DNA of 64,000 nucleotides, taken from contig NC_016604.1 of NCBI RefSeq assembly GCF_000230895.2, positions 3,472,001 through 3,536,000 of the forward strand. The letters run 5' to 3'. Source of the DNA: Mycolicibacterium rhodesiae NBB3. GTDB lineage: Bacteria; Actinomycetota; Actinomycetes; Mycobacteriales; Mycobacteriaceae. Each line of letters opens with the position of its first letter. Positions within the stretch are counted from its first letter, which is position 1. The notes under the pieces are model-generated. The model was not told the DNA's origin. It searched no databases and was given only the letters and a program-made list of their open reading frames with translations. The position numbers and the translations under genes were made by a program. Shown piece after piece: positions 25,145 through 33,443 of the stretch.

Positions 25145-26293
25145 TCATGCCGGGCGCGGCTCGATCTCGAACGTGAACTCGTGATCGCATATACCGATTG
25201 TGTCGCCGTCGGCCAGGGTCGCGGTGCCCCGAATCCGCTCTCCTCGCACGTTGATGCCGTTGGCGGAGCGCAGATCGGTGATCACGAAGCTGGTGCCGGT
25301 GTCGATGATCACGGCGTGGTGCCTGCTGACGTTGTTGTCGTCGAGCACGATGTCGTTGTCGGACAGGCGCCCGATCCTGGTTGCCGTGGCCACCAGGGGA
25401 TAGGTGCGGCCGGTCGACTCGCGCAAGGTCGCCACCGCCGCCGTCGCGTTGACCGCGGTCCGCATGTCGATGTCGTTGACCTGGTGCACGGCGGTGGTCT
25501 TCGCGGCCTTCTGCACGTCCAACGACTCCTGCCGAAGGATCTTCTCGTGCAGCGCGCGCACCGTCGGTCCGGGGTCGATGCCCAGGTCTTCGGCGAGCGT
25601 GGACTTCAGGCGCTGGTAGGCGTCCAGCGCGTCGGACTGCCGTTCTGCCGAGTAGTAGGCGGTGATCAGCTGCGCCCACAGCGGCTCGCGATAGGGATAT
25701 TCGACCGTCAGGCTTTCCAGCTCGCTGATGACGGCATAGGCACGCCCGCAAGCGATTTCGGCCCCGGCGCGGGCGGTGTGGGCCACCACCTTGTCCTCGG
25801 TCAGGGCGGTGGCGAACACGTTGACGAACTGGAAGGTGCGCAGATCGTCGAGGACTGGTCCGCGCCATTCGGCCAGCGCGTCGGTCAGATGCCGGCTGGC
25901 CTCCTCGAAACGGCCGGCCGCGGCGGCGTGCACGCCCGCCGCCTTCTCGACCACGAATCGGCCGATGTCGCAGTCGGCGTCGGCGGCATTGAGCCGGTAT
26001 CCCGGTGGCGCGTTGACCAACACCGTCTTCGGGTCGGCGCCCGCACCGGCGATCCGCTTGCGCAGGTTCGAGATGTAGGAGTGCAGGCTGGCCCTGGCCT
26101 CCGGGGGCGGCCCCTCCTCCCACGCCGCGGTGATCAGGGAATCGATCGACACCGGCCGGTTCCGGTTCATGACCAGCATCGCCAGCACCGCCCGTAGTTT
26201 GGGCGTGCCCAACGTCACCGGTGCGCCGTCGACCGTCATCTGAAGCGGTCCCAGCACGCCGAACCCGATCTTGATCGAAGCCATCGCGCCCAT
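25145..26293 (-). CDS. embR: SARP-family regulator with FHA domain, EmbR
   Basis: About 382 residues from ATG at 26293 (GGGTGA five bases before it; a second ATG is at 26284). N-terminal OmpR-like DNA-binding domain (FGVLGPLQMTVDGAPVTLGTPKLRAVLAML), bacterial transcriptional activation domain in the middle (GRFEEASRHLTDALAEWRGPVL...), and a C-terminal FHA domain (TRIGRLSDNDIVLDD..VSRHHAVI...LRSANGINVRG) that reads phosphothreonine. The match to EmbR is close along the whole length. Known to activate embCAB in arabinan synthesis when phosphorylated by PknH. Confidence 0.88.
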   Translation of the reverse strand: MGAMASIKIGFGVLGPLQMTVDGAPVTLGTPKLRAVLAMLVMNRNRPVSIDSLITAAWEEGPPPEARASLHSYISNLRKRIAGAGADPKTVLVNAPPGYRLNAADADCDIGRFVVEKAAGVHAAAAGRFEEASRHLTDALAEWRGPVLDDLRTFQFVNVFATALTEDKVVAHTARAGAEIACGRAYAVISELESLTVEYPYREPLWAQLITAYYSAERQSDALDAYQRLKSTLAEDLGIDPGPTVRALHEKILRQESLDVQKAAKTTAVHQVNDIDMRTAVNATAAVATLRESTGRTYPLVATATRIGRLSDNDIVLDDNNVSRHHAVIIDTGTSFVITDLRSANGINVRGERIRGTATLADGDTIGICDHEFTFEIEPRPA

Positions 26294-26331
26294 TGTCACC
26301 CGGGCGGAGCGAGAAGTGGTGTAGACCGTAG

Positions 26332-26345
26332 TAGAACGTGTTCTA
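26332..26345 (+). promoter_or_regulatory. KstR box
   Basis: TAGAACGTGTTCTA is a perfect palindrome and fits the published KstR motif TNNAACNNGTTNNA at every fixed position. It sits 17 bp before the GTG of the gene at 26363, overlapping the expected promoter. KstR represses cholesterol-catabolic genes in mycobacteria. Confidence 0.8.
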
Positions 26346-26362
26346 GTTTTTGAGGAGGCGCT

Positions 26363-27412
26363 GTGGCGTTGAGGGTTGTGCAATGGGCGACGGGCGGCGT
26401 CGGAGTGGCCGCCATCAAGGGCGTGCTGGAGCATCCCGAACTAGAACTCGCCGGCTGCTGGGTGCACTCGGCAGACAAGGCGGGCAAGGACGTCGGCGAG
26501 CTGATCGGCACCGAGCCTCTGGGCGTCACCGCCACCGACAACGTCGACGAGATCCTCGCCCTCGACGCCGATGCGGTCATCTATTCGCCGCTGCTGCCCA
26601 ACCCCGACGAGGTCGCGGCGCTGCTGCGGTCGGGGAAGAACGTCGTGACTCCGGTCGGCTGGGTGTATCCCAGTGAACGCCAGTCCACGGCACTTCGCGA
26701 TGCCGCAATAGAGGGCAACGCGACCCTGCACGGCACCGGGATCGCCCCGGGAGGTATCAGCGAGAAGTTCCCGCTGCTGTTCTCCGCTTTCTCCACCGGC
26801 GTGACATTTGTTCGCGCCGAGGAGTATTCCGACCTGCGCACCTACGAAGCGCCCGACGTCGTTCGTCATGTGATGGGGTTCGGCGAGGTGCCCGACAAGG
26901 CCTTGAGTGGACCGATGCAGAAGCTGCTCGACGGCGGCTTCATCCAAGCCGTGCGGATGATCGTCGACAAAGCGGGCTTCAACGCCGATCCGAAAGTGCG
27001 TTCGTCGCAGGAGATCGCGGTCGCCACGGCACCGATCGAGTCGCCGATCGGCGTGATCGAGCCGGGCCAGGTCGCGGGCCGAAAGTTTCACTGGGAGGCG
27101 CTCGTCGGCGACGAGGTCGTCGTGCGTGTCACCGTCAACTGGCTGATGGGTGAGGAAAAGCTCGATCCTGCTTGGACATTCGGTCCTGAGGGTCAACGTT
27201 ATGAGATGGAAGTCCGCGGTAATCCCGACATCTCGATCTCGGTCAAGGGATTCCAGTCCGCGGTCGGCGGCGAGGGACCGGAGTACGGCATCGTCGGCAC
27301 GGCGGCGCACTGCGTGAACTCGGTGCCCGCGGTGTGTGCGGCTGAACCGGGCATCGCCACCTATCTGGACCTGCCGCTGATCAGCGGTAAGGCCGCGCCC
27401 CGGCTCAGCTAA
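26363..27412 (+). CDS. NAD(P)-dependent reductase of the dihydrodipicolinate-reductase-like family, KstR-controlled
   Basis: 349 residues from GTG, with GAGGAGG seven bases upstream. N-terminal Rossmann fold (ALRVVQWATGGVGVAAIKGVLEHPELELAGCWVHS), followed by a DapB_C-like domain. Related mycobacterial proteins belong to a large family often annotated dihydrodipicolinate reductase or 2,4-diaminopentanoate dehydrogenase, but the true substrate is seldom known. The KstR box in front indicates a job in steroid or cholesterol breakdown. Four bases overlap the convergent SDR gene. Confidence 0.75.
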   Translation: MALRVVQWATGGVGVAAIKGVLEHPELELAGCWVHSADKAGKDVGELIGTEPLGVTATDNVDEILALDADAVIYSPLLPNPDEVAALLRSGKNVVTPVGWVYPSERQSTALRDAAIEGNATLHGTGIAPGGISEKFPLLFSAFSTGVTFVRAEEYSDLRTYEAPDVVRHVMGFGEVPDKALSGPMQKLLDGGFIQAVRMIVDKAGFNADPKVRSSQEIAVATAPIESPIGVIEPGQVAGRKFHWEALVGDEVVVRVTVNWLMGEEKLDPAWTFGPEGQRYEMEVRGNPDISISVKGFQSAVGGEGPEYGIVGTAAHCVNSVPAVCAAEPGIATYLDLPLISGKAAPRLS

Positions 27413-28155
27413 TCGCGCGGCAGGATGCCGCCGTCGAGTGTGTAGACCTTGTTGGTCAGATAGCCGTTGCGCAGCATGGCGATTGCCATGTCTGCGACCT
27501 CGTCGGGTCGGCCGATGCGCCCGACCGGAATGGGGATCGGGGGAGTGCCGGTCTCCAGGTCCGCGGGGAACATCTTCGTCTCGCCCACCAGCGCCGGAGC
27601 CAGGCTGTTGACGGTCACGCCGTCGGCGGCCACCCGGGGCGCGAGGTGATGCATGAGGCCGTGCAGGCCCGCCTTGCTGGCCGCATAGTGTGCCCCGACG
27701 ACGCCGCCGGTGAGGGCGGCGACCGACGAGATGAACAGGATGCGGCCGTATCTGCGTTCGATCATCGTGGGCAGCACCTGTTGCGCCAACAACCACGGAG
27801 CCGTCAGATTGACCGCCAGGGTGGCGTTCCAGGACTCGAGATCGATCTTCTGCCAACCCTTGATGTCCGCTGTGCCTGCGTTGGCGACGAGCAGGTCCAC
27901 CGGACCCAGTTCGTCGGCCGCCTGCCCGACGAGCGCACCGGGCGCCTGCGGGTCGGACAGGTCGGCTGCGGTGACGATGACTCGTCGGCCTTGTGCGCGG
28001 GCGTAATCGGCGGCCTGCTCAGCGTCATCGGCGTTGCGGCCGTAGGTCAGGCACAGGTCGGCGCCCTCGTCGGCGAGTCGTCGGGCGATCGCCTTGCCGA
28101 TGCCACCGGAGGCTCCGGTGATCAATGCGACGCGCCCCGCCAGCGGGCTGGTCAC
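27409..28155 (-). CDS. short-chain dehydrogenase/reductase (FabG-like)
   Basis: 248 residues. Cofactor loop TGASGGIGKAIA, NAG at about 90-92, and the catalytic Ser/Tyr/Lys set in ISSVAALTGG...YAASK; the C-terminal DGGILP is typical of classical SDRs. It uses NAD(P)H on an alcohol/ketone substrate. The GTG start overlaps the stop of the alcohol dehydrogenase gene (GTGA), so the two are co-translated and may catalyse successive steps. Confidence 0.85.
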   Translation of the reverse strand: MTSPLAGRVALITGASGGIGKAIARRLADEGADLCLTYGRNADDAEQAADYARAQGRRVIVTAADLSDPQAPGALVGQAADELGPVDLLVANAGTADIKGWQKIDLESWNATLAVNLTAPWLLAQQVLPTMIERRYGRILFISSVAALTGGVVGAHYAASKAGLHGLMHHLAPRVAADGVTVNSLAPALVGETKMFPADLETGTPPIPIPVGRIGRPDEVADMAIAMLRNGYLTNKVYTLDGGILPRD

Positions 28156-29195
28156 GGCTGGACCAGGATCCGAATCGGATTGCTGTCTTGGCGTTCCAGT
28201 TTCTCGATACCCGAGCTGACGCCCTCGAGCGAGACGATTTCGCTGATAGAACGCGAAATGTCCAGGCGCCCAGTGGAAACCAACGTGGCCAGGGTGGAGA
28301 TGTCGACGTTCTGGTAGCCGAGGTGGCCCAACACCTGCTTCTGCGTGAGTCCGAACATGCTGGTGGGCCCAACGGTCGGCGACTCGTCGCTCATGCCGAC
28401 CGCGACCAGCCTGCCGCCGACCGTCACATTGTCCAGGGCCTGTTCGAACGTCGACTTGAGGCCGACCGCATCGAAAGCGACGTCCAGCTTGCGCCCGCCG
28501 GTGAGCTCGGCGATCTTCTCCGACAACCGTTCGTCGCGGGCGTCGAACGCATGGTCCGCGCCGAGTTCGACGGCCCGCTCGAGCACCGCTGGTTTGACGT
28601 CGACCGCGATCACCGGGACGGCGCCGACCAGTCGCGCGAGTTGCACGATGTGAGTGCCGACGCCACCGACGCCCCAGACACCAACCGACTCCCCGATGCC
28701 GACCTTGCCGGTGCGGACCACGGCGCCGAAAGGGGTCGATACGGCGTCGGCCAGGATCGCCGCCTGCTCCAGCGGGACGTTGTCGGGAACGCGGGTGAGG
28801 CCGAAGGCCTGCGCGACGGTGTACTCAGCCCATCCGCCGTCGTAGGCGAAGGCCATCAGCTGGATGGCCAGGCAATTCGACATGTCGCCACGGCGGCAGT
28901 TCGCACAGGCCATGCATGGCCGGCCTGCCGCGACGACCACCCGGTCACCTTCTTTCCAGCCGGTCACATCGGGGCCGAGCTTGGCGATCGTTCCCGACGC
29001 CTCGTGACCTTGTGTCACCACCGGACGCATCGCGGGGAAAGTGCCGTTGATCAGGCTGAGGTCGGAGTGGCAGATCCCGCAGAACGCGATCTTGACCAGG
29101 ACTTCACCGGGGTGGAGCTCCGGTATCGGAACATCCTCCACAGCAATCGTTTTCGAGTCCGCGTAGAAGCGCTGTGCCCTCATCGTGTCGACCAT
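28152..29195 (-). CDS. zinc-dependent alcohol dehydrogenase
   Basis: 347 residues of the medium-chain dehydrogenase superfamily. Catalytic zinc ligands Cys39 and His64-Glu65 (GHE); structural zinc Cys94, Cys97, Cys100, Cys108 (CMACANC...C); NAD loop VWGVGGVGTH. A second possible start is the Met at residue 5. It oxidises an alcohol to an aldehyde or ketone in the cytoplasm. It overlaps the downstream SDR gene by four bases. Confidence 0.85.
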   Translation of the reverse strand: MVDTMRAQRFYADSKTIAVEDVPIPELHPGEVLVKIAFCGICHSDLSLINGTFPAMRPVVTQGHEASGTIAKLGPDVTGWKEGDRVVVAAGRPCMACANCRRGDMSNCLAIQLMAFAYDGGWAEYTVAQAFGLTRVPDNVPLEQAAILADAVSTPFGAVVRTGKVGIGESVGVWGVGGVGTHIVQLARLVGAVPVIAVDVKPAVLERAVELGADHAFDARDERLSEKIAELTGGRKLDVAFDAVGLKSTFEQALDNVTVGGRLVAVGMSDESPTVGPTSMFGLTQKQVLGHLGYQNVDISTLATLVSTGRLDISRSISEIVSLEGVSSGIEKLERQDSNPIRILVQP

Positions 29196-29203
29196 GTCAC
29201 TCC

Positions 29204-29929
29204 TTAGGGGATGCGGTAGAAGGGATTCGGCAGCAGGTAGGTCTGCTGTGCGAAGCCGCCGGCGAGGTCGGACGGCTGATCCCCGATGTTGGCGATGATC
29301 GTGTAACCCTGCGCTTCGATCTGCGCGCGCTGCGGAGCCTTGAAGTCGGCGGCGGAGACATAATGCGCACCAGTCGGTTCCATGATCAACCGCTCGTATC
29401 CGGTGTACCCGACGTCGGCCAGATTACGTTCGGTGGCGACACGCTGCGACTCGTCGCGGCCGGTGATGAAGAAGACCGACGCACCGCGCTCTCTTGCGGT
29501 GGTGAAGATATTCATCGTTGGCGGAATGACGGTCGACTGCGCCCGCAGGTCCCACGCCAGCCACCCGCACGGTCCGGCGGGTAGCTCGTCACACGGGCCG
29601 TTGCCGACCCGGCCAAAGTCGTTGGCCTTGATGGCTTCCCAGTTCGACAGCGATGTCTCATCGACGTCCAGCACCACTGCCGGGCGAGCGACCCGCGGCG
29701 CCTGGTCGTCGATCCACGCGACCGCGGGCGCGGCGGCCTGCTGCAGATTCGTCAGGTAGGCGCCGCTGTCGTAGTACGCGATCGCCTCGGCCTTGGAGTC
29801 GCCGACGTTCGCCGGCTGGACCGGCGGCGGGATGATCGGGACCGGCGGCGCGGGCGGTTGGGCTGTAGCAGCCGGACAGCCTGCGAAAAGGAGTGCAGCC
29901 GCAGTTGCGACGAGGACAGCGCGCACCAT
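29204..29929 (-). CDS. HAD-family class-B-like acid phosphatase, exported
   Basis: 241 residues with a hydrophobic leader and a possible lipobox (LLFAGC, Cys18), then a Pro-rich stretch. The HAD nucleophile motif is VVLDVDETSLSN (Asp88, Asp90), followed by FFITGRDESQRVATERNL and IGDQPSDLAGG. These match plant vegetative-storage-protein-like/class III acid phosphatases (HAD subfamily IIIB). It would release phosphate from organic esters outside the membrane. Lipid anchoring is less certain than export. Confidence 0.8.
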   Translation of the reverse strand: MVRAVLVATAAALLFAGCPAATAQPPAPPVPIIPPPVQPANVGDSKAEAIAYYDSGAYLTNLQQAAAPAVAWIDDQAPRVARPAVVLDVDETSLSNWEAIKANDFGRVGNGPCDELPAGPCGWLAWDLRAQSTVIPPTMNIFTTARERGASVFFITGRDESQRVATERNLADVGYTGYERLIMEPTGAHYVSAADFKAPQRAQIEAQGYTIIANIGDQPSDLAGGFAQQTYLLPNPFYRIP

Positions 29930-29981
29930 GGCCAGACCTTAGCCGCCGCGCGTTTTCGGTCGCCTGGCAGACTCGTTTCCC

Positions 29982-30836
29982 GTGACGACGAAACGGGCCC
30001 TGGTGCTCGCAGGTGGCGGGCTGGCAGGGATTGCGTGGGAAATAGGGATCCTGCGGGGCATCGCCGACGCATCCCCGGAGACAGCCGATGCGCTGCGCGA
30101 ATCCGAAGTTCTGGTCGGAACGTCTGCGGGGTCGACGGTGGCCGCCCAGCTCATCAGCGGGCTCAGCCTCGATGCACTGTTCGAGCGGCAACTCGAGCCG
30201 ACGACGAGCGAGCTGAACCCGAACGTCGGCGTGGAGGAGATCACCGAACTTTTTCTCACCGCGATGACGCAGCCAGGGTCGAAGGCCGAGAAACTGCAAA
30301 GGATCGGCAGTGTCGCGCTGTCGACCGACACCGTCCCGGAAGTCGTGCGGCGCGACGTGATCGAGCACCGGTTGCCCGAACACGAGTGGCCGCAGCGAGA
30401 ATTGCGGATCAGCGCAATCGACACCGCCACAGGTGAATTGGTGACGCTGGATCGCAACTCAGGGGTCAATCTGATCGACGCCGTCGCCGCCAGTTGCGCG
30501 GTTCCCGGCGTCTGGCCGCCGGTCACGATCGGCGGTGCTCGCTATATGGACGGCGGCGTCGGCAGCACGGTCAATCTCGAGCTCGCAGCGGACTGCGACG
30601 TCGTGGTCGCACTGTTGCCGCAGGGCAGGTCATCGCCGTCGCCGTTCGGCGCCGGTGCGGTCGAGGAAGTCGACAGCTTCTCCGGTTCTGCGTTCGGTGT
30701 TTTCGCCGACGACGAGTCGCTGGCAGCCTTCGGTCGCAACCCGCTCGATCCCGCCTGCCGAGCACCGTCCGCGTTGGCGGGACGCGTGCAGGGCAAGCGG
30801 ATCGCGGGGGAGATCGCCGACTTCCTGGTCCGCTGA
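29982..30836 (+). CDS. patatin-like phospholipase (Rv1062-type)
   Basis: 284 residues from GTG. The patatin dyad is present: ALVLAGGGLAGIAWEIG oxyanion loop, nucleophile Ser48 in GTSAG, and Asp190 in MDGGVG. Hydrolyses acyl esters of lipids. No signal peptide. First gene of the segment that follows the H37Rv Rv1062-Rv1095 order. One base separates its stop from that of the opposing patatin. Confidence 0.82.
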   Translation: MTTKRALVLAGGGLAGIAWEIGILRGIADASPETADALRESEVLVGTSAGSTVAAQLISGLSLDALFERQLEPTTSELNPNVGVEEITELFLTAMTQPGSKAEKLQRIGSVALSTDTVPEVVRRDVIEHRLPEHEWPQRELRISAIDTATGELVTLDRNSGVNLIDAVAASCAVPGVWPPVTIGGARYMDGGVGSTVNLELAADCDVVVALLPQGRSSPSPFGAGAVEEVDSFSGSAFGVFADDESLAAFGRNPLDPACRAPSALAGRVQGKRIAGEIADFLVR

Positions 30837-30837
30837 A

Positions 30838-31770
30838 TCAGGCTTTCTCAGAGACGGTTTGGGACTTCTCGAGACCGTCCAGCACGGCGGCCGCGAGTTC
30901 ACGGCCGACATCGATCACCTCTGCGGCGCGGTGGAACTCGAGGCTGCGGCACGCGGTCCTCGGCACCTCTATCAAGACATCGGGGGGATACGCCGCCAGG
31001 GTGTGACGGGCCAGGGCGGCTTGTGCGATGTCGATGGTGCGGTTCATCACCTCGAAGCTGCCGAGCCGTGGCACCGACACCTCCTTCGTGGCGTCGACGA
31101 GTTTGTCCTCGCTCTCCTCGGACTGGCCGGTGTCGAACAGCGCGGTCGTGCTGCGCCACATGCGGCCCAGCCACTCCGTCGTCGCGTTCGGTTCGCCGTC
31201 GGGCTCGTCTCCGCCTGCCTCGCTGCCGGACAGGCTCACCGCGATGGTCAAGTCGGCGTTGACGGCGGAGATCGGCGCCATCGGCAGTGGATCGAGGATG
31301 CCGCCGTCGGCCAGCAGCCTGCCGTCGAGCACATGCGGCACGATCACTCCTGGGATGGCGATCGACGCCCGGATCGCGGCGTCGACGGGTCCGCGCTGCA
31401 CCCAGACCGACTTCCCCGACAGCAGATCGGTGCTGACCGCGGTGTAGGGGATCGGCAGCTCTTGGATCGTGACCTCGCCCAGGATGTCGCGGACGGCATC
31501 GAGGATCTTCTCGGCGCGCAGCACCCCGGCGGCGGTGATCTTCGGATCGAGCAGGCGCAGAATCGCGCGCTGCGTCAGCGACCTCGCCCACTCGGCGAAG
31601 TCATCGAGCTTGCCCGCGGCCTCGAGGCCGCCGACGAGTGCGCCCATCGACGAACCCGCGATTCCGACGATCTCAAAACCGCGCGCGTGCAGCTCGTCGA
31701 TCACCCCGATGTGGGCGTATCCGCGAGCGCCTCCGCTGCCGAGGGCGAGCGCTACCCGCTTACCGGCCAT
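30838..31770 (-). CDS. patatin-like phospholipase (RssA/Rv1063c-type)
   Basis: 310 residues: ALALGSGGARGYAHIGV oxyanion loop, Ser41 in GSSMG, and Asp155 in ADGGILDPLP, the complete patatin dyad. More similar to RssA/NTE-type hydrolases than to its neighbour at 29982. C-terminal 100 residues are of unknown fold. Probably acts on phospholipid or acyl esters at the inner membrane. Followed 15 bp upstream by lpqV in the same direction. Confidence 0.82.
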   Translation of the reverse strand: MAGKRVALALGSGGARGYAHIGVIDELHARGFEIVGIAGSSMGALVGGLEAAGKLDDFAEWARSLTQRAILRLLDPKITAAGVLRAEKILDAVRDILGEVTIQELPIPYTAVSTDLLSGKSVWVQRGPVDAAIRASIAIPGVIVPHVLDGRLLADGGILDPLPMAPISAVNADLTIAVSLSGSEAGGDEPDGEPNATTEWLGRMWRSTTALFDTGQSEESEDKLVDATKEVSVPRLGSFEVMNRTIDIAQAALARHTLAAYPPDVLIEVPRTACRSLEFHRAAEVIDVGRELAAAVLDGLEKSQTVSEKA

Positions 31771-31785
31771 AGCGTCATTCTGCGC

Positions 31786-32232
31786 TCAGCCGCAGAGTGC
31801 GTCGGCAGCGGCCTGGGCGGCAACGATGACGGCGGCCTGGCGTTCCGGAGCGAGCTGCGACCACGGTGCGCCGAACGTTCCCGGGCTCGGCGCATCGGAG
31901 GACTGCACACTCCTCAGATACGGCTCGAGCTGCGAGGTGGGGTCCCCGCCCTGCTGTGCCATCCACGCGCGTGCGCTCTCACACGCCTTGAAGTATTCAT
32001 CCTCGGTGGAGGAGGCCGGAGCCCCGACGGCCGTAGTGACGCCGCCGGGCGACACCGCGACCTGCCCGGGCGCCGCCGTCGGGGTTTCTGTGGTCCCCGA
32101 GGTCTGCGTCGTCGTCGCCGATGACGAGGAGGTGGTCGGCTGGCTGTCGGATCCGGACGAGCACCCGGTACCCACGGCCATGGCGATCACGAATGTCGCC
32201 GCGACGGCGGCTCGACGGGAGTGCCTGCGCAT
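31786..32232 (-). CDS. lpqV: lipoprotein LpqV
   Basis: 148 residues from ATG at 32232; a longer in-frame reading is unlikely since the signal peptide starts here. The lipobox is VGTGC (Cys24), then a Ser/Thr-rich linker. The mature part has AVSPGGVTTAVGAPASSTEDEYFKAC and a C-terminal QAAVIVAAQAAADALCG with two cysteines, matching M. tuberculosis LpqV (Rv1064c) from memory. Function unknown; anchored outside the membrane. Confidence 0.85.
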   Translation of the reverse strand: MRRHSRRAAVAATFVIAMAVGTGCSSGSDSQPTTSSSSATTTQTSGTTETPTAAPGQVAVSPGGVTTAVGAPASSTEDEYFKACESARAWMAQQGGDPTSQLEPYLRSVQSSDAPSPGTFGAPWSQLAPERQAAVIVAAQAAADALCG

Positions 32233-32409
32233 GCCAGCCAATCTATGCAATGCCTCAGTCGCGGAACGCAAGGGCCATCCACTTCGGATCAGCGTGAATC
32301 TTGGAGCAGGGGCTTCAGGTAGTCGTTTGACCACGTTGTTGACGACAGCGTCAACCCCATGCGGGTCGGACGCGGCCTTTTGCCGATTTCACATGCCACA
32401 CTTGCGGCT

Positions 32410-32454
32410 GTGACGACCGGAAACCTGATGAGCGACGCGGACTGTTGCGCCTGA
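32410..32454 (+). CDS. short leader ORF with Cys-Cys, probable cysteine attenuator
   Basis: A 14-codon ORF, GTG to TGA, encoding VTTGNLMSDADCCA (an internal ATG lies at 32428). CACACT at 32397-32402 stands seven bases before the GTG, the spacing expected for a -10 box in front of a leaderless start. Polycysteine leaderless short ORFs are known in mycobacteria as cysteine-responsive attenuators of sulfur genes. The operon behind it encodes a cysteine-dioxygenase-like protein and a rhodanese, which fits. Translation has not been shown. Confidence 0.55.
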   Translation: MTTGNLMSDADCCA

Positions 32455-32499
32455 CGCGCCCAGCCCGATCCTCTTCCGTCCGTCATTTCTGGAGTCCCC

Positions 32500-33027
32500 A
32501 TGGTTTCCGTCCTGTCCGCCCCTACCCGGCTGCGCCCGCCCGATCTGCTGCACGCCACCGACCGCTACGCCGACGACGTGCTCTCGGGCCGCTACGACGG
32601 CCTGCTGCCCGCCGGCGGTCTGCCGACGCATGACCGCTGGTTCACCCGGCTTCACGGCGACGAAGAACTCGACGTCTGGCTGATCAGTTGGGTACCCGAT
32701 CGCTCGACGGAGTTGCACGACCACGGCGGCTCGCTCGGCGCACTGACCGTCGTCTCGGGTGCGCTGAAGGAAACCCGCTGGGACGGCAAAACCCTGCGAC
32801 GCCGGCGCTTCACCGCGGGCGATCAAGCCGCATTCCCGCTCGGCTGGGTCCATGATGTCGTGTGGGCGCCCGACCGCGACACGTCGGCACCGATCACGCC
32901 GGTGGCGCCGACGCTGAGCGTGCACGCTTACTCGCCGCCGTTGACCGCGATGTCCTACTACGAGGTCACGCATCGGGATACGCTGCGCCGCAAGCGCACC
33001 GAACTCACCGATCAGCCGGAAGGATGA
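32500..33027 (+). CDS. cysteine-dioxygenase-family cupin protein
   Basis: 175 residues, a cupin with iron ligands His73 and His75 (ELHDHGG) and His118 (GWVHDVV), plus the conserved Tyr144 in VHAYSPPL. The fold and residues match type I cysteine dioxygenase relatives, which oxidise thiols such as cysteine to sulfinates with O2. ATG follows CTGGAG. It overlaps the rhodanese gene by ATGA and is preceded by a Cys leader ORF, tying it to sulfur control. Corresponds in position to Rv1065. Confidence 0.78.
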   Translation: MVSVLSAPTRLRPPDLLHATDRYADDVLSGRYDGLLPAGGLPTHDRWFTRLHGDEELDVWLISWVPDRSTELHDHGGSLGALTVVSGALKETRWDGKTLRRRRFTAGDQAAFPLGWVHDVVWAPDRDTSAPITPVAPTLSVHAYSPPLTAMSYYEVTHRDTLRRKRTELTDQPEG

Positions 33028-33443
33028 CTTCGACCGTGGCAAGCCGCATCGACCGCGTGCTCGACGATGCCCGTGCCCGCCTGACCAGATTGAGCGCACA
33101 CGATGTGCCTGCGGCGCTGGCCCGGGGTGCGATCCTGGTCGACATCCGACCGCAGGCGCAGCGCGATCGTGAGGGCGATGTTCCCGCGGCACTGGTGATC
33201 GAGCGCAACGTGCTCGAATGGCGATGCGATCCGACCAGCGATGCCCGGCTTCCGCAGGCGGTCGGCGACGACGTCGAGTGGGTCGTGTTGTGCTCGGAGG
33301 GCTACACCTCCAGCCTGGCGGCGGCGGCGCTGCGTGACCTCGGCTTGCACCGCGCCACCGACGTCGTCGGCGGCTATCACGCGTTGAAGGCTTCTGCTGA
33401 CCCCCGGGTCGCTTCGCTCCTACACGCCGGGGAACTGATCTAG
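33024..33443 (+). CDS. rhodanese-like sulfurtransferase
   Basis: 139 residues from the ATG in the ATGA overlap with the preceding gene. One rhodanese domain: AILVDIRPQAQRDREGDVPAALVIERNVLEW and active-site Cys90 in VVLCSEGYTSSLAA. Transfers sulfane sulfur via a persulfide. With the cysteine-dioxygenase-like protein it probably handles products of thiol oxidation. Position corresponds to Rv1066. Its end overlaps the opposing gene by four bases; the PE_PGRS genes found here in H37Rv are absent. Confidence 0.8.
   Translation: MTSTVASRIDRVLDDARARLTRLSAHDVPAALARGAILVDIRPQAQRDREGDVPAALVIERNVLEWRCDPTSDARLPQAVGDDVEWVVLCSEGYTSSLAAAALRDLGLHRATDVVGGYHALKASADPRVASLLHAGELI

Noticed and set aside
30535..32124. 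529-codon plus-strand ORF opposite the patatin and lpqV genes
   Set aside because: It is antisense to two well-supported genes and has shadow composition.
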